Positions 35,891 to 47,459 of a stretch of DNA of 64,000 nt are shown one piece after another (position 1 is the first letter of the stretch; each line of letters opens with the position of its first letter). The notes beneath the pieces are model-generated. The model saw nothing but the letters and a program-made list of their open reading frames with translations, was not told the origin of the DNA and did no database searches. The stretch comes from Humulus lupulus (lineage: Eukaryota > Streptophyta > Magnoliopsida > Rosales > Cannabaceae), in the NCBI RefSeq assembly GCF_963169125.1, contig NC_084795.1:265107042-265171041 (forward strand), in the 5' to 3' direction. The position numbers and the translations under genes are program-made.

Positions 35891-36762
35891 ATAGTTTGAT
35901 TACTGTTGATGGTGATATTCTATATAGATTAAAATATTCCTTAATGAAGGAATATTCCCTAAGGATCTTCAGTTACACTTCACTTATTCAATATAATTTA
36001 CTTATCTTCTTATTTGTGCTCGTATTTTCTTCTCCTCTGTATATTATTAAACTGGGAGAATCTATAACATTAATACAACACAATCTCATTCGATATATGC
36101 TCATTTTCTTAAGGTAATGTTTACAATGGCTTTTTCTTGTTCTGTACATTTTCTTTGCTGTTCTCTATTCTTGTTTGGTTTTTGGTAGATACGAATGAGA
36201 AAAGAAAAAGATCAAAAGTGTTTTTTTTAATGTATATTTTGTTGCTTTTGATTGTTTCATGGGTTGTTTGATGAAATGGATGTTCTGGGTTGTTTTTATT
36301 TGGTCTCCATTAATGGAAATGTGACTTTTTTATTCGAGTTTTATTTTTTCTGCTGATGGTTTTTTTTTTATCCATGCTCTTTTTTGTTTTTAGTTTGTTT
36401 GCTTTACTTGATATTGAGAGTTTTGGAGGCTTATTGGGTTTTGGGTAGAATGAAAATGCTGAACTGGGTTGTGGTTAGGCAATAGTACCTTTTTGTTGGA
36501 ATGATTTTTTAATATTAATATTAATAAATTCCCCAGGTTCCATCTTGGTTGTCGTGAAGAGAAAGAAACCGAGAGTGAACGAGGGAAAAGAAAGAGAGAA
36601 AAGTGTGTTTTGGGCTTCTTGTTTGTGGCCAACGCCGGCGTTTGACGACTGAGCCTTTCACAGCTTCGACGGTTTGGGTTGTGGCGGCGCAAAGGGTCAC
36701 TCGCTCACAGGTTTTCCTTCCTTACTACTCTTTCTTTTAGGTTTTACTTGAGAGCGATTGTT

Positions 36763-37236
36763 ATGGGTAAGAGAAGATTGGAAGAGGGAGAACAACGCTG
36801 CTCCAATGTGTTCGTGTCTTTCTCAAAGAGGCGCAAAGGGCTTTTCCAGAAGGCGGGCGAGTTGTGCATCCAGTGCAGCGCACAAGTTGCCATTGTCGTC
36901 CTATCTCCGACGGGTAATCCTTTCGCTTTCGGGCACGCTTCGGTGGTTGAGGTTCTTCACCATTATCTTTGTCAAACGGTGATCAATCCCAGCTTCATCA
37001 CTGATGAACACAGACACCAGAACCAGATAATCGAAGGCCTCAAGTTTAGCCTAAAACAGGAGCAGAAAAGAGAGGGTCTTGATGAGGAGAGTAAGGTGGT
37101 GTTGGGACTCAAGGAGTGGATTGAGAAAGAGTTTGAGGACTGTAAGACTACTACTTTTGTGGAAGATTTGGAGGGTTTGAAGCAAAAATATGTGGTGTTT
37201 CTTGACCAAATCACTCAGAGAATATTGGGGTTTTGA
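36763..37236 (+). CDS. type I (M-alpha, AGL62-like) MADS-box protein, 157 aa
   Basis: Single-exon ORF from ATG 36763 to TGA 37236; the same frame upstream opens only at a TTG, so this ATG is the start. The MADS domain is clear: FVSFSKRRKGLFQKAGELC (about residues 18-36), then AQVAIVVLSPTGNPFAFGH, matching the AGL62/AGL23 class. The C-terminal half is charged and helix-forming (KQEQKREGLDEESKVVLGLKEWIEKEFEDC) and may support dimerisation. Type I MADS genes are usually intronless and act as nuclear transcription factors in gametophyte and endosperm development. Two oddities stand out. The N-terminal arm that contacts DNA in the minor groove is changed (RRLEEGEQRCSN instead of the usual basic KIxxxKI pattern), and the protein is short. 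It could be a fast-evolving young gene or a weakening one. The frame is intact. Confidence 0.88.
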   Translation: MGKRRLEEGEQRCSNVFVSFSKRRKGLFQKAGELCIQCSAQVAIVVLSPTGNPFAFGHASVVEVLHHYLCQTVINPSFITDEHRHQNQIIEGLKFSLKQEQKREGLDEESKVVLGLKEWIEKEFEDCKTTTFVEDLEGLKQKYVVFLDQITQRILGF

Positions 37237-38610
37237 AGTTCTACTTCGTCCGTGGAAAGCGGAAAATATGTTGCTATTACCAACGATGAATGTGGCTGCA
37301 CTCCTTTTGATGAAGAAAATTTTGGTATTTCGTTATCTAATTTATGGTCTTGAGATAAGTTTAATTTAGCTACTTTTATATCATATTATGCATTCATTTT
37401 TTTTCTCTAGTTTTACTAATAGTTAGCCAATATAGCAGCTTAAGGTGGTGGTGTATATGAAATTAGTATATTCATTGTCTAGAAAGTGTAGAGGAGGATG
37501 TTATTAGAGCAAAGAAACATATTTGAGTTATGACAAATATTCATCTTTCTCTGATTTTGTTTAAATTTGTAATTTTTTGATAAGTTTCATGCTTATAAAG
37601 GAGATATTTGGCTATTTGTTCTCTCTGGATTTCTGGTTGCATTGTTCTTTTATAGTGGACAAAATGAAAAAGGTATCTCTACACTTTGGGAATAAGAAGA
37701 GTTATAATTGAATAAAAAAGAAAAAAATGTTTTGTTTTGATTATTAACACACTTATAAATATGAACAAATAAATTGAGAATTTTGCACTTTTTTTCTTTT
37801 CTTAACTGACAAAATAGTAGCTTCCATGTAATACCCTAAAATTACAAATGCCAATAAATAACTGGTAGGATATCATAAACACCCCCATAGTGATAGTGTT
37901 CTAATGATTTTCCTTTGGTTTAAATTAAAGTGTTCAGAGCCATATATACCACATGATATTCCCTCCAAAATGTAATTAGCTGACATCTTGGCCAATTTCA
38001 AACTCTTGTTACTGCTAAGTATAAATCATTATAGGGTAATGCTGGCCCTTTTTTTTTTTATTGAATCTAGATTGTTAAAATGTCAGCTCATGATAATAGG
38101 CTTACCCAAACTATTTTTTTTCTTTATTATTAAAAAACAAATAAAATCAAAAAGCTTATTTCTCTCTCTTATTTATTTAAAATGAAAAATATTTATTTTG
38201 ATTACTGGAATTTTTCGTATATGAGAGGAGCCTCTAAAGTATTGTTTATTAAAAAAATTAGTTTGTATAACCTATACAAAGGAGAGGAGAGCTCACAAGA
38301 GGCACTGTAAAATTATTTTACATCACTCTATCTAATTTTTATTTTTTTTTACATTTTGTTATTATTCTTTTAAAAAAATCTATGATGAAAAATATCTATC
38401 TAATTTTTTAAAAAATCCTAAAATTCTATTTTCTCTTTTTTCATATTTTTTTTATGTTTACTTTTAAATTTGTGATAAAAGGAACATAAAGAACATTCTA
38501 TCTTTATATAAATATATAAATGAGAGTATAAAAAGGTGATATATGAGAGTCTAAATATGTGATGTGACTCTCTAAATTTGATTTCAATCACTCTGTCTAT
38601 TTTTTTTTTG
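37237..38610. other. intergenic, 3' of the MADS-box gene
   Basis: No gene. TGTAATACCCTAAAATTAC at 37827 resembles an LTR terminus; a full element could not be bounded. Confidence 0.45.
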
Positions 38611-38970
38611 TTTATACTTTTTTAGATATTGTGATTTGTGTCATTACTTGTTTGGACCTTATGTTTTGACAAATTACTTTTTGGACCATGTGTTTTCTAA
38701 AATAATTCAAATAGACCACTAAACCCGATTTTGATAAAAAAAAAATTTGAATTAAAATCACAAATAATTCATCAAACTAACAACTCAGAACAAAAATACA
38801 GTCATTCTGCCTAAGAAATGTGTTGTTATACTCAATTTTTTGTTTATCAAAATCAGATTTAGGGGCCTATTTGAACAATTTTACAAATCACAGGGTCCAA
38901 AAAATAATTTGTCAAAGCACAGGGTCCAAACAGGTAATGAGGCAAAACACAAGGTCTAAAAAAGTATAAA
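38611..38970. mobile_element. inverted-repeat MITE
   Basis: About 360 bp. The left arm (TTTATACTTTTTTAGA, TCATTACTTGTTTGGACC, TTTTTGGACCATGTG) is complementary to the right arm (AGGGTCCAAACAGGTAATGA, AAGTATAAA). Arms are about 150 bases with scattered mismatches. Non-coding. Fragments of similar arms are scattered through 42.6-44.1 kb. Confidence 0.75.
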
Positions 38971-38989
38971 CCTTTTTTTTTACATATTT

Positions 38990-41900
38990 TATTGTAAAGA
39001 ACGCTCTAAGCTAATACTTATAAAACATTCGCATAACATAGTTTGTAAAAGAATACCACTCATTATCAAAGTCTCAGTGGGAACTTGCTTAAAAACCATG
39101 CAAGTTGGCGCCATTAGTTTTAAAAAGAAAACATATTTTTTTATGCAAAGTTCAAAATAAACAAAATGAAATAATTGAGTCCCACTGATAATTTAGGAAA
39201 GTCTCTTATAACAAAACATAATTTAAATGGCGTTCTACAATAATCGTTTTTCCGTCAATAGGATTACCCCACGCCATACACCCCATGATGATAGAACTCC
39301 TCACGTCACCACGCGTGCCATAAAGAAATCCTATTTGCTACCTGGAAGGAAAGTAAGGGGGGTGAGCTAAAAGCCCAATAAGGAAGTACAAACAAATAAG
39401 CAAGTAAGAATACAACAAATACAAACACTAACGTTCATCTATAATATCATGGCATATCAAAACATAATCCTAACATATCATCATTGCATATCATAACGTA
39501 GTCATAACATATCATCATATCACAATCATACAGCATACATGATGAGCATGGCTCGCTAGTTGTCCATGTCACCCTATTAGGTAAACAGGAGTCTTTGGTC
39601 CTTGAATAACCTCGGCGCGTCCGCCCTAGGAGTTACGTCACAATGTCCTTAGTAATCTCGTTCGATGTATCTAACATCGTAATCTGTTTGATGTATCTAA
39701 CATCGTAACTTGTTTGATGTATTTAACATCCATACACATATCATATTCAACATAACATCACATTATGGCATTCATATTTCATAACAATTCATTCATACAA
39801 CAGTCTTACCATTAATAGCATAAAATCATAGAATCTATCTAACTTCCTTACCTCAGGTCCAAGCTAAGAAATTTTCACAATCTTTCAACGAGCCTATATC
39901 ATAATCAAAACAACATTTCTTAGGTTCATAAAATTACTATTTTTCCCTTCCATACAACTCACGTGTGCATGGGTCATGCACACATAATAACCGTTGCACA
40001 TAACATGCAATTATTCTTGACTACACATAAAGTCATAAAAGAATAATGCTTATTTGACCTATTTTGATCTTTATATAAAAACCACTTAGTTGAATAATAA
40101 ACATAATTTTGGACGTAAAAGTGGGGTTGCATGTAACATGCATACGTGGGAACATTGCGTAATAGAGACGTTTTAAAAACGATAATTCTACATTTCTTAC
40201 TTTTATTGTTTTAAAATCAATAGACATATAACATGCTTTATTTTTCTTAAAATTTCTAAGTTGATTAAATTTCTCAAAATATCATTTTATTTTATAAAAT
40301 AATTTTATTTAGCTTAAAAATAAAATATCTGACCATTTCATTCATTAATCTCAAATTACAAAGAATTAACCAAAAACTTGGAATTAATTAAAATACCTAT
40401 TTTTAATATGTTTCTTTAGAAAAATAAATTTTATCATTGTGTTACATAAATGATGTGAGAAAAAATATATTTTTAAGTGTGGAAAATATATTTTTATTTA
40501 AATTATTTAAGACTTAGTGTTATGTAACATAAATCCATATGTGACAATTAAATAACCATTTTTAAAACAAACTTTCAGCCACCATTTATTTCTTCAAAAA
40601 TCACAAATAAATAGAATCTAAATATTTTTTTCAATCAAAATAAAGAAAAATCATAACTTATCAAAATATGCATTCCTACCATTTTTAAAATACAATTTTT
40701 CAATATTACCATAACTTATGAAAAATAATTTGTTCCAAAAACTCATCATATTCATTTTAGTGAAACTCACTTCACATTTTCTTACAAAAATTCCAGCAAC
40801 TATTTTTATCTTTAAAAATCATCATATTCAATTTAAAAACTCATATTTTCTCAAAAATTCAATAAAAATTCTGTAGGTAATTATTTGAGTAAAATATCAT
40901 TTTAATGGGACTTAAAATACCCCTTTTAATTTCATAAAATTAACATAACATCAAGGACATTACTTATGCATGCAAATCATTTTTTTTATCAAACTTTTAC
41001 CCAATTATTTACAAAAATCAGCAAGCTTAATTTCTCATGAGATTCATCTTTTATCCCAAAAATTTCAATAAAGTCATACATGTCCAAAATCTCATCATAC
41101 TCTTGTTATATACATAATTCTAAGAATATTATTTTAACATATTCACATGAAATCTTATAGAACCAATTTTTTCTATTCCATTGAATCTACACATGAAATC
41201 CAACAACAATAACAATGGCAATAACATACATAAATTCATAAACACCATATCTCATAAACATGCCTTTATAATAACCCTAACATATTTCTTATCATATTTC
41301 TAAAATCATCATTTGCCATTTTACATAAATCAAAGATTAAAAAAAATAACCGTAGCAATATAAACATAAAATATAACCTCATTATAAACCCTATCAAATC
41401 CATTTTCTCAATCATACCCATGAGCCTTTTTTAAACAAATCATATTCTCTTAAAAATACAAATCATAATCATCAATCCTACAATAATCAACCATTAGCAT
41501 CACCATCAAAAACCTCAAAGATAAACCCATCAAAACCAATATATAGGCTAAGAAAGACCATTACCTCTCTTGATTGTAAAATCAAAAACACAATATGATC
41601 AACACCCAAACTCCACACTCCTTGTTCAAGCCTAGGGTTTTATTTGAAAACCACCATGAGAAGGAGAAAGAATCCAAGCACACACAACAAATAAACAAAG
41701 TCAATAACATATAATCAAGAAAAGAGATTTGACAAACAAAAATACAAGAAAACATACTCTAGAATTGGTTCCTCTTCTCCTTCTTCTTCTTTCTTTCTTC
41801 TTCTCCCTCTCTCTCTACATGCCACTCTCTCTCTCTCTAGGTCACGGCAGCCACAAGAAAATATGCCCTCCTCTTCTCTTCCTTTCCCCTTTATTCAACT

Positions 41901-42617
41901 CTCTCAATAAAGCCTCACCAACACAAAATGGTAAGTTTCCTTTTTCTATTTTATTTTCTCTTAATTCCTTTTATTTTTCTTTTATTATAAATATTGGAGT
42001 CAAATGGTAGTTTCCCAAAATGTCTATCCTCATCCAATTAACTTTTATTCTCTTAAAAGAAAAATGGAAAAAAAATCAATCAATCTCTTACACTACACGT
42101 CCACTACTCTTTCCATATCCTTTATTATTATTTTATTTTTTTTAATTTAATTTCCTACTTATTAAAATAAAACTACCCAAAAATATCAATAAATGGCAAT
42201 TATAAAATGTGTAGAAAATCCACACATGTGCACCTTATTACCATATACTAGCACACACTAAAACACTAGGGTGCATCACTATCTACCATGCACCTTAGTG
42301 CATTCAACCATAACTCACATAATTACCTCAATTGTCACACTTTATTAAAATGTAACACTAATAGAAAAAAAAATAAACATGTTACACAATTATTCACTTA
42401 TTAAATTAATTAACCAAACAAACAATTAACAAATTTAAATTCAAAAGATTATACCAAACAATTCTAACAATTAAATAAAATAATAAACATTCAAATAAAA
42501 CAAACAACAACTAAATAAAATAAACAACATTTAAATAAAACAATTCATCACACTTAACATTTAAATAAAATAAATCACAAAAATTTAAATAATCTAAAAA
42601 AATTTTGGTGCACTACA
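38990..42617 (-). mobile_element. degraded LTR-like sequence
   Basis: Blocks match other LTRs of the window in reverse direction: GGAAAGTAAGGGGGGTGAGC resembles the reverse complement of the 'GCTGGGC..GGCTCA' to 'GCAGGTAA' segment, and CTTACCTCAGGTCCAAGC corresponds to CTTACCTCTGGTTCGAGC at 50770. The right end (GGTGCACTACA at 42617) could be a TG start on the minus strand. No target duplication is seen and boundaries are unsure. A CT-rich ORF near 41.73-42.0 kb is low-complexity, not a gene. Confidence 0.35.
39652..39730. repeat. 26-bp tandem repeat, 3 units
   Basis: Three units of 26-27 bp built on GTAATCT..TT(C)GATGTAT(C/T)TAACATC, inside the degraded LTR. Confidence 0.85.
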
Positions 42618-43515
42618 TTTATTCTTCTATTTAAAAAATTATGATGAAAAAAATATCTATCTAATTTTTTAGAAAAAGTAAAGAACATTTTTTTATTCTT
42701 TTTAAAATTTTATGGTTATTAATTAATAATTAAAAAACAAAATATCTATCTAATTTGAATTCCAATTTGACTAAATCACTATCTATTTTCACCTTTTTTT
42801 ACATTTTTTTATTTCTTCTTTTAAAAAATTGATTATAAAAAAAACAAAATATCTAAAAATCTATTTTATCCTTTTTTCACATTTTTTATTCTTCTTTTAA
42901 AAATTCATGATAATTTTTTTTTTTTAAATTGTAAAAAGTATTTTTTATTCTTTTTAAATTTTATGATTATTAGTTAATAATTAAAGAAAAAAATAAAATA
43001 TCTATCTAATTTCAATTTCAATTTGATTAGATAATTAATTAAATAAATTTTCTCATTGTTTTTTCTACTTTTCTAATTTATGGTTATTAATTAATTATAG
43101 ATAAACTTTATCTTTTTTTATTTTTTTTATTCTAATAATAATTATAATATATGTCAAATTAAAAATATCTATAATAATAAATAATCTCTCTATTCATACT
43201 TTTAACATTTTGACAAAATGCAAGGTCTAAAAAATAATTTTTAAAAATAAAAAGTCGAAATGAGTAATAATAATAAATAATCTATCTATTCCTAATTTTA
43301 ACATTATCACAAAATATAGGGTTCAAAAGTTCATTTTTAAAAATATTTGGTCCAAACGAGTTATCAGTCAAAATATATGGTTCAAATAATCTGTCTATAT
43401 ATTCATATTTTTATCTTTTGACAAAACACAAGGTCTAAAAGTTAACTTTTAAAAATAAAGGATCCAAACGTATAATCAACTAAAATACAAGATTCAAAAA
43501 TAGTGTGAGCTCTTA
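42618..43515. other. AT-rich repeat debris
   Basis: Repeated AAATATCTATCTAATTTTTT blocks, also present at about 38360 on the other side of the LTR-like region, then several truncated MITE arms of the type CAAGGTCTAAAA..AAATAAAGG(A/T)CCAAACG at about 43215, 43310 and 43430. No gene. Confidence 0.5.
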
Positions 43516-43913
43516 GAGCACTCACAATAGATGAAGTAAACTAGCTAATTTTTTAAAATATAAAGAAAAATTGTAAAAATGAGCTTCCAATGGGTGAGTT
43601 AAATTTAAGCTATTTGACACATTTTTACCTTAATTAATAGTATTACTCCACATGTAGAGATAATTATTCAATGAGTTAAAATTATTTTATTATTTCTTTC
43701 TTTCTTTCTCTTTCTACATTAATTATTTATTATTTTATTTTGTTTCTTATTTTTCCTTTTTTAGTATTTTAATGAATAAAAAAATAAAATTTTTATGATG
43801 TAGAGAAAATATAGTGAAGAAATAGTGAAGTTAATGTATGATGTAAAATATAAAAAGTAAGGTTTAAGTGATGTATTTGAAAAAATAGAATAGAGTATCC
43901 ATTGGGAGTACTC
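43516..43913. mobile_element. Tourist-like MITE (PIF/Harbinger)
   Basis: 398 bp between TTA target duplications (43513-43515, 43914-43916). Ends GAGCACTCACAATAGAT and, in reverse complement, GAGTACTCCCAATGGAT form 17-bp TIRs with four mismatches. Non-coding. The TTA target is diagnostic of PIF/Harbinger MITEs. Confidence 0.85.
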
Positions 43914-44302
43914 TTACACAAAATATTATTTTCTATTTACATAATTTATAATTTTTATAAATAATTTTTAACCTTTTAACAAAATACGGAGTTCAAAAGT
44001 TAATTTTTAAAAAGAATTGGCCAAAACAACTAATCCACCAAAATGCAAGGTTTAAATAATTTATCTAACTATTTAGAATTTTAATATTTTGACAAAAGAC
44101 AAAGTCCTTATGCTTGGTAAGAGGGGTTTTTAGAAATGATAGAAAGGGTAGGAGGGAAAGAAGTGGGTGGAAGCAAAAAACATTTGTTAGGGAAGAGAGA
44201 AAGTGGAAAGGAGAGGACAGATGGAAGGAAGAAGTCTCCTTCCAAATTCTTCAAAATCAATTCTTCAAAAAATGAAAGATTATAGAATAAGACAAAAAAA
44301 TT

Positions 44303-47300
44303 ACATATATGCCGAGAAATTTGAGTTTTTATACTTAGTGAGGGGTTCTAAATCAAAAAAATGCTAGGCATTTAAATCATTTTAAAAAAATGCCAATTCT
44401 TATGACAATACTCAAAATACCCATCTCATAATTTTTCTCATCCACTTCCTTTTCTCTCTTCTCTCTTCTCTCTTCTCTCTTCCCTCTCTCTCTCTCAACA
44501 TATTCCTCTCAACTCCCTCTCTAGAAAAAAAAGAAAAAAAAATCCATGAGTAAGGTAAAATATAATAGAAATCAATGTAATGGCAAGTATTCCTTACTTA
44601 GGACGCTAAAATACTACATTTCGAACAGATCTGGGCATGATTTTTGGGTTTTTTTTGTGATTTTTTTTAGATCTGAAACCTTGAAATCTGTAGAAAATCG
44701 ACGTGGTTCAATGGTGGTTTGATGGTGCTCGATGCCAGCTCGATGGGGACTTCAAAATTAAGATTTTCATGAAAAAATCAAAGTTGCTCGATGGTGGTTC
44801 GAAGGAGGTTCAATGGTGTTCGATGCGATTCTTGCAAGATACATAATTTTTCACTCGGGTGTCCGTTTGGGGTGAATTTTTTATAATTTTGGATATTTTT
44901 TCAAGATCTACACGTTTGAAATGTGTATATATACATTTGGGAAATGTAAATCTTGAAGAAGAAAAAACGCTAAATGCAAAGCATACCTCATGTTCAAGAT
45001 ATGTTTTGGTATGTTTTCAAGTTCTAAACTTTGAAAATGTGTATGTGAACATCTAAAACGTGTAGATATAAAAAAAATACCAAAAAAAAAATCATCCCAA
45101 ACGAACACTCGAGTGAAAAATTATATCTCTTACAAGAATTACATCAAACCACCATCAAGCAACGTCGATTTTTTCATGAAAATCTTGATTTTGAAGGCCC
45201 CATGGAGGTAGCATCGAATACCATTGAGTAACCCTCGAGTTGGGCATGATTTTTTAGTTATTTTTCAGATCTGAAACTCTGAAATATGTAGAAAATAGAC
45301 TTTGCTCGATTGTTGCTCGATAGTGCTCGATACCAGCTTGATGGGGTCTTCAAAATCAAGATTTTCATGAAAAAATCGACGTTGCTCGATGGTGGTTCAA
45401 TGCAATTCTTGTAAGAGATAATTTTCCACTCGGGTGTCCGTTTGTTATGATTTTTTTTAATTTTGAGTATTTTTTTAGATTTACATGTTTTAGATGTTCA
45501 CATACACATTTTCAAAGTTTAGAACTTGAAAAAATATCAAAACATATCTTGAACATGAGGTATGTTTAGCATTTGTCATTTTTTTCAAGATTTATATTTC
45601 CCAAATGTGTATATACACATCTCAAACGTGTAAATCTTGAAAAAATACCCAAAATTAAAAAAAAAAAATCACCCCAAACGGACACCCGAGTGAAAAATTA
45701 CGTATCTTGCAAGAATTGCATCGACCCACCATCGAGCAACATCGATTTTTTCATGAAAATCTTGATTTTGAAGGCCCCATCGAGCTGGCATCGAGCACCA
45801 TCGAACCACGTCGATTTTCTATAGATTTCAAAGTTTCAGATTTGAAAAAAAAATCCCAAAAAAAATCCAAAAATCATGCCCATACAGTATTTTAGGTGGC
45901 GTTTGGTTGGAGGTAATGAAAACAATGGAATATGAATAGGAATAGTAATAGAATGGAATAAGAAAAGTAATGAGATTATGTTGTTTGGTTAGAATAATGG
46001 AATCAATGATTGAATACCTATTCTTATGTTTGGTTGACTATGGAATAGAATGGAATAAATTTATTTTGGACAAAAATACCCAAAGTGCTTAAAATATGAT
46101 TAATAAATTAAAATAAACATACCAAATATATATATAGATTTACCAACAATGACGTTACTTTTTTTTTCATATTCTTTTTTTACAAAATAATATTTAATAA
46201 TCCTACTTTTTTTAAGCATAATAATTCCACTTTTGAACACTACAAAATATTAAAATTATCAATAAGAATTTATTTTTGTGAAGTATTTTTTTTAATGTCA
46301 AATGCAATTTACTTTAATTATCACTAAACACTATTTTATATTTTTTTAAAATAAAACATCCCCAAATTTTAAAAAATCTCTATAAACAACATAAATACAA
46401 TCCCAGATCAGACAGATAAATCACATAACAATTTATATCCATACAATTCATAATGAGCAACAATTAGACACAAAATTGCACAATAATTTTCTAATTCCCA
46501 ATTAATTTCCAAAACATAAAATAGTTAAAATCCCGGTTAGAAAATTATACAAATACTTTTACACATTCAATTCGAGTTTTGTGGTGACACTTGAAGCTCG
46601 AAACGAACTTCGTACCACCCAAAAGTGGTGGCAGGCCGAGACCCACGACAGGGCTCCGGCAACGGCAGAGGCACCACCACCTAAAAATGGTTGAGGGTTC
46701 GGAAAGCCCTTGGAAAAGGTAGGTCAGTTGCCGTTGGAACCATTTACAGTGGTTGTGTAGCTCACCTCCCTATGGTTTGGCCGGATCGAAGCAAAGAAAT
46801 CTCAGAAATTCCTTGATTCCGACGAGACTCCTCCCTCTCTCCCAACAATGATTTGAGTCGATACAAGGCTAGGTTTTCTTCATCTCGACCTTCTGAGTTC
46901 ACTGGTACCACTCCCTAGACGAGACGTTATTGGAGTTCATAACAAAAACGGCTTTGAATCCATGGCAGCGCACACTTCTGCAAGCCCGTTGAGCTGATGA
47001 TAAGTAGTGGAATGGAATTATAATTCCACTAACTCAAAATTGGAAAAGTTATTCCGTTAGTTTTGGGAATAAGCATTACAATGGAATTCTTTTCCAAACT
47101 TGTTATTTCCAACCAAACAAAAGAATCCGACCCATTAACTTTCCATTCCTTTTCTTTCTGGCCCATTACCATCAACCAAACGGGCCCTTAGTGTCCTAAG
47201 TTTGGAATACTTGCTATTACATTGAGTTCTCTTATATTTTACCTTACACATGGAATTTTTTTCTAGAGAGAAAGTTGAGAGGAATGGGTTGAGGGAGAGA

Positions 47301-47459
47301 GAGGGAAGAGAGAAGAGGAAGTGGATAGGAAAAATTATGGGAAGGGTATTTTGGGTATTATCAAAAGATTTAACATTTTTTTGAAATGATTAGAAGGCGT
47401 ATCATTTTTTTTATTTAGGACACCTCATTAAGCATAAAAACTCAAATTTCCCTATATGT
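44303..47459. mobile_element. large nested palindrome (foldback-like element)
   Basis: The outer arms are about 44303-44620 and 47188-47459. The left arm has GAAATTTGAGTTTTTATACTT and the right arm, in reverse complement, GAAATTTGAGTTTTTATGCTT; the full arms match in order. Between them the sequence reads arm, centre, inverted arm, then the same again inverted about position 45270, so each half contains its own inverted repeat. Recurrent words are CACTCGGGTGTCCGTTTG and TTTTCATGAAAAAATC. No transposase. Short ORFs are products of the repeat. Confidence 0.8.
45895..47187. mobile_element. Harbinger-like element inserted in palindrome
   Basis: 1293 bp between TTA repeats (45892-45894, 47188-47190). 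The TIRs, GGTGGCGTTTGGTTGGAGG and the reverse-complemented right end GGGCCCGTTTGGTTGATGG, agree well. The opposite arm of the palindrome gives the uninterrupted site (TTTTAGCGTCCTAAG). The inner part around 46580-46980 is unusually GC-rich and may be captured host sequence. No intact transposase. Confidence 0.85.

Larger units (their letters stand above)
34090..36540. other. AT-rich region upstream of the MADS-box gene
   Basis: No gene supported. It holds a 59-bp tandem duplication and a longer direct duplication, both listed separately, plus TA-rich microsatellite runs near 35560-35620. Confidence 0.5.

Noticed and set aside
36679..36762. N-terminal extension of the MADS protein
   Set aside because: Opens at TTG; the ATG at 36763 gives the expected MADS start.
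41729..42010. Leu/Ser-rich 93-codon ORF with apparent signal peptide
   Set aside because: CT-repeat low complexity within LTR-like sequence; no other coding sign.
44859..45895. ORFs of 60-83 codons on both strands
   Set aside because: Fall in the inverted repeats of the palindrome and mirror each other.
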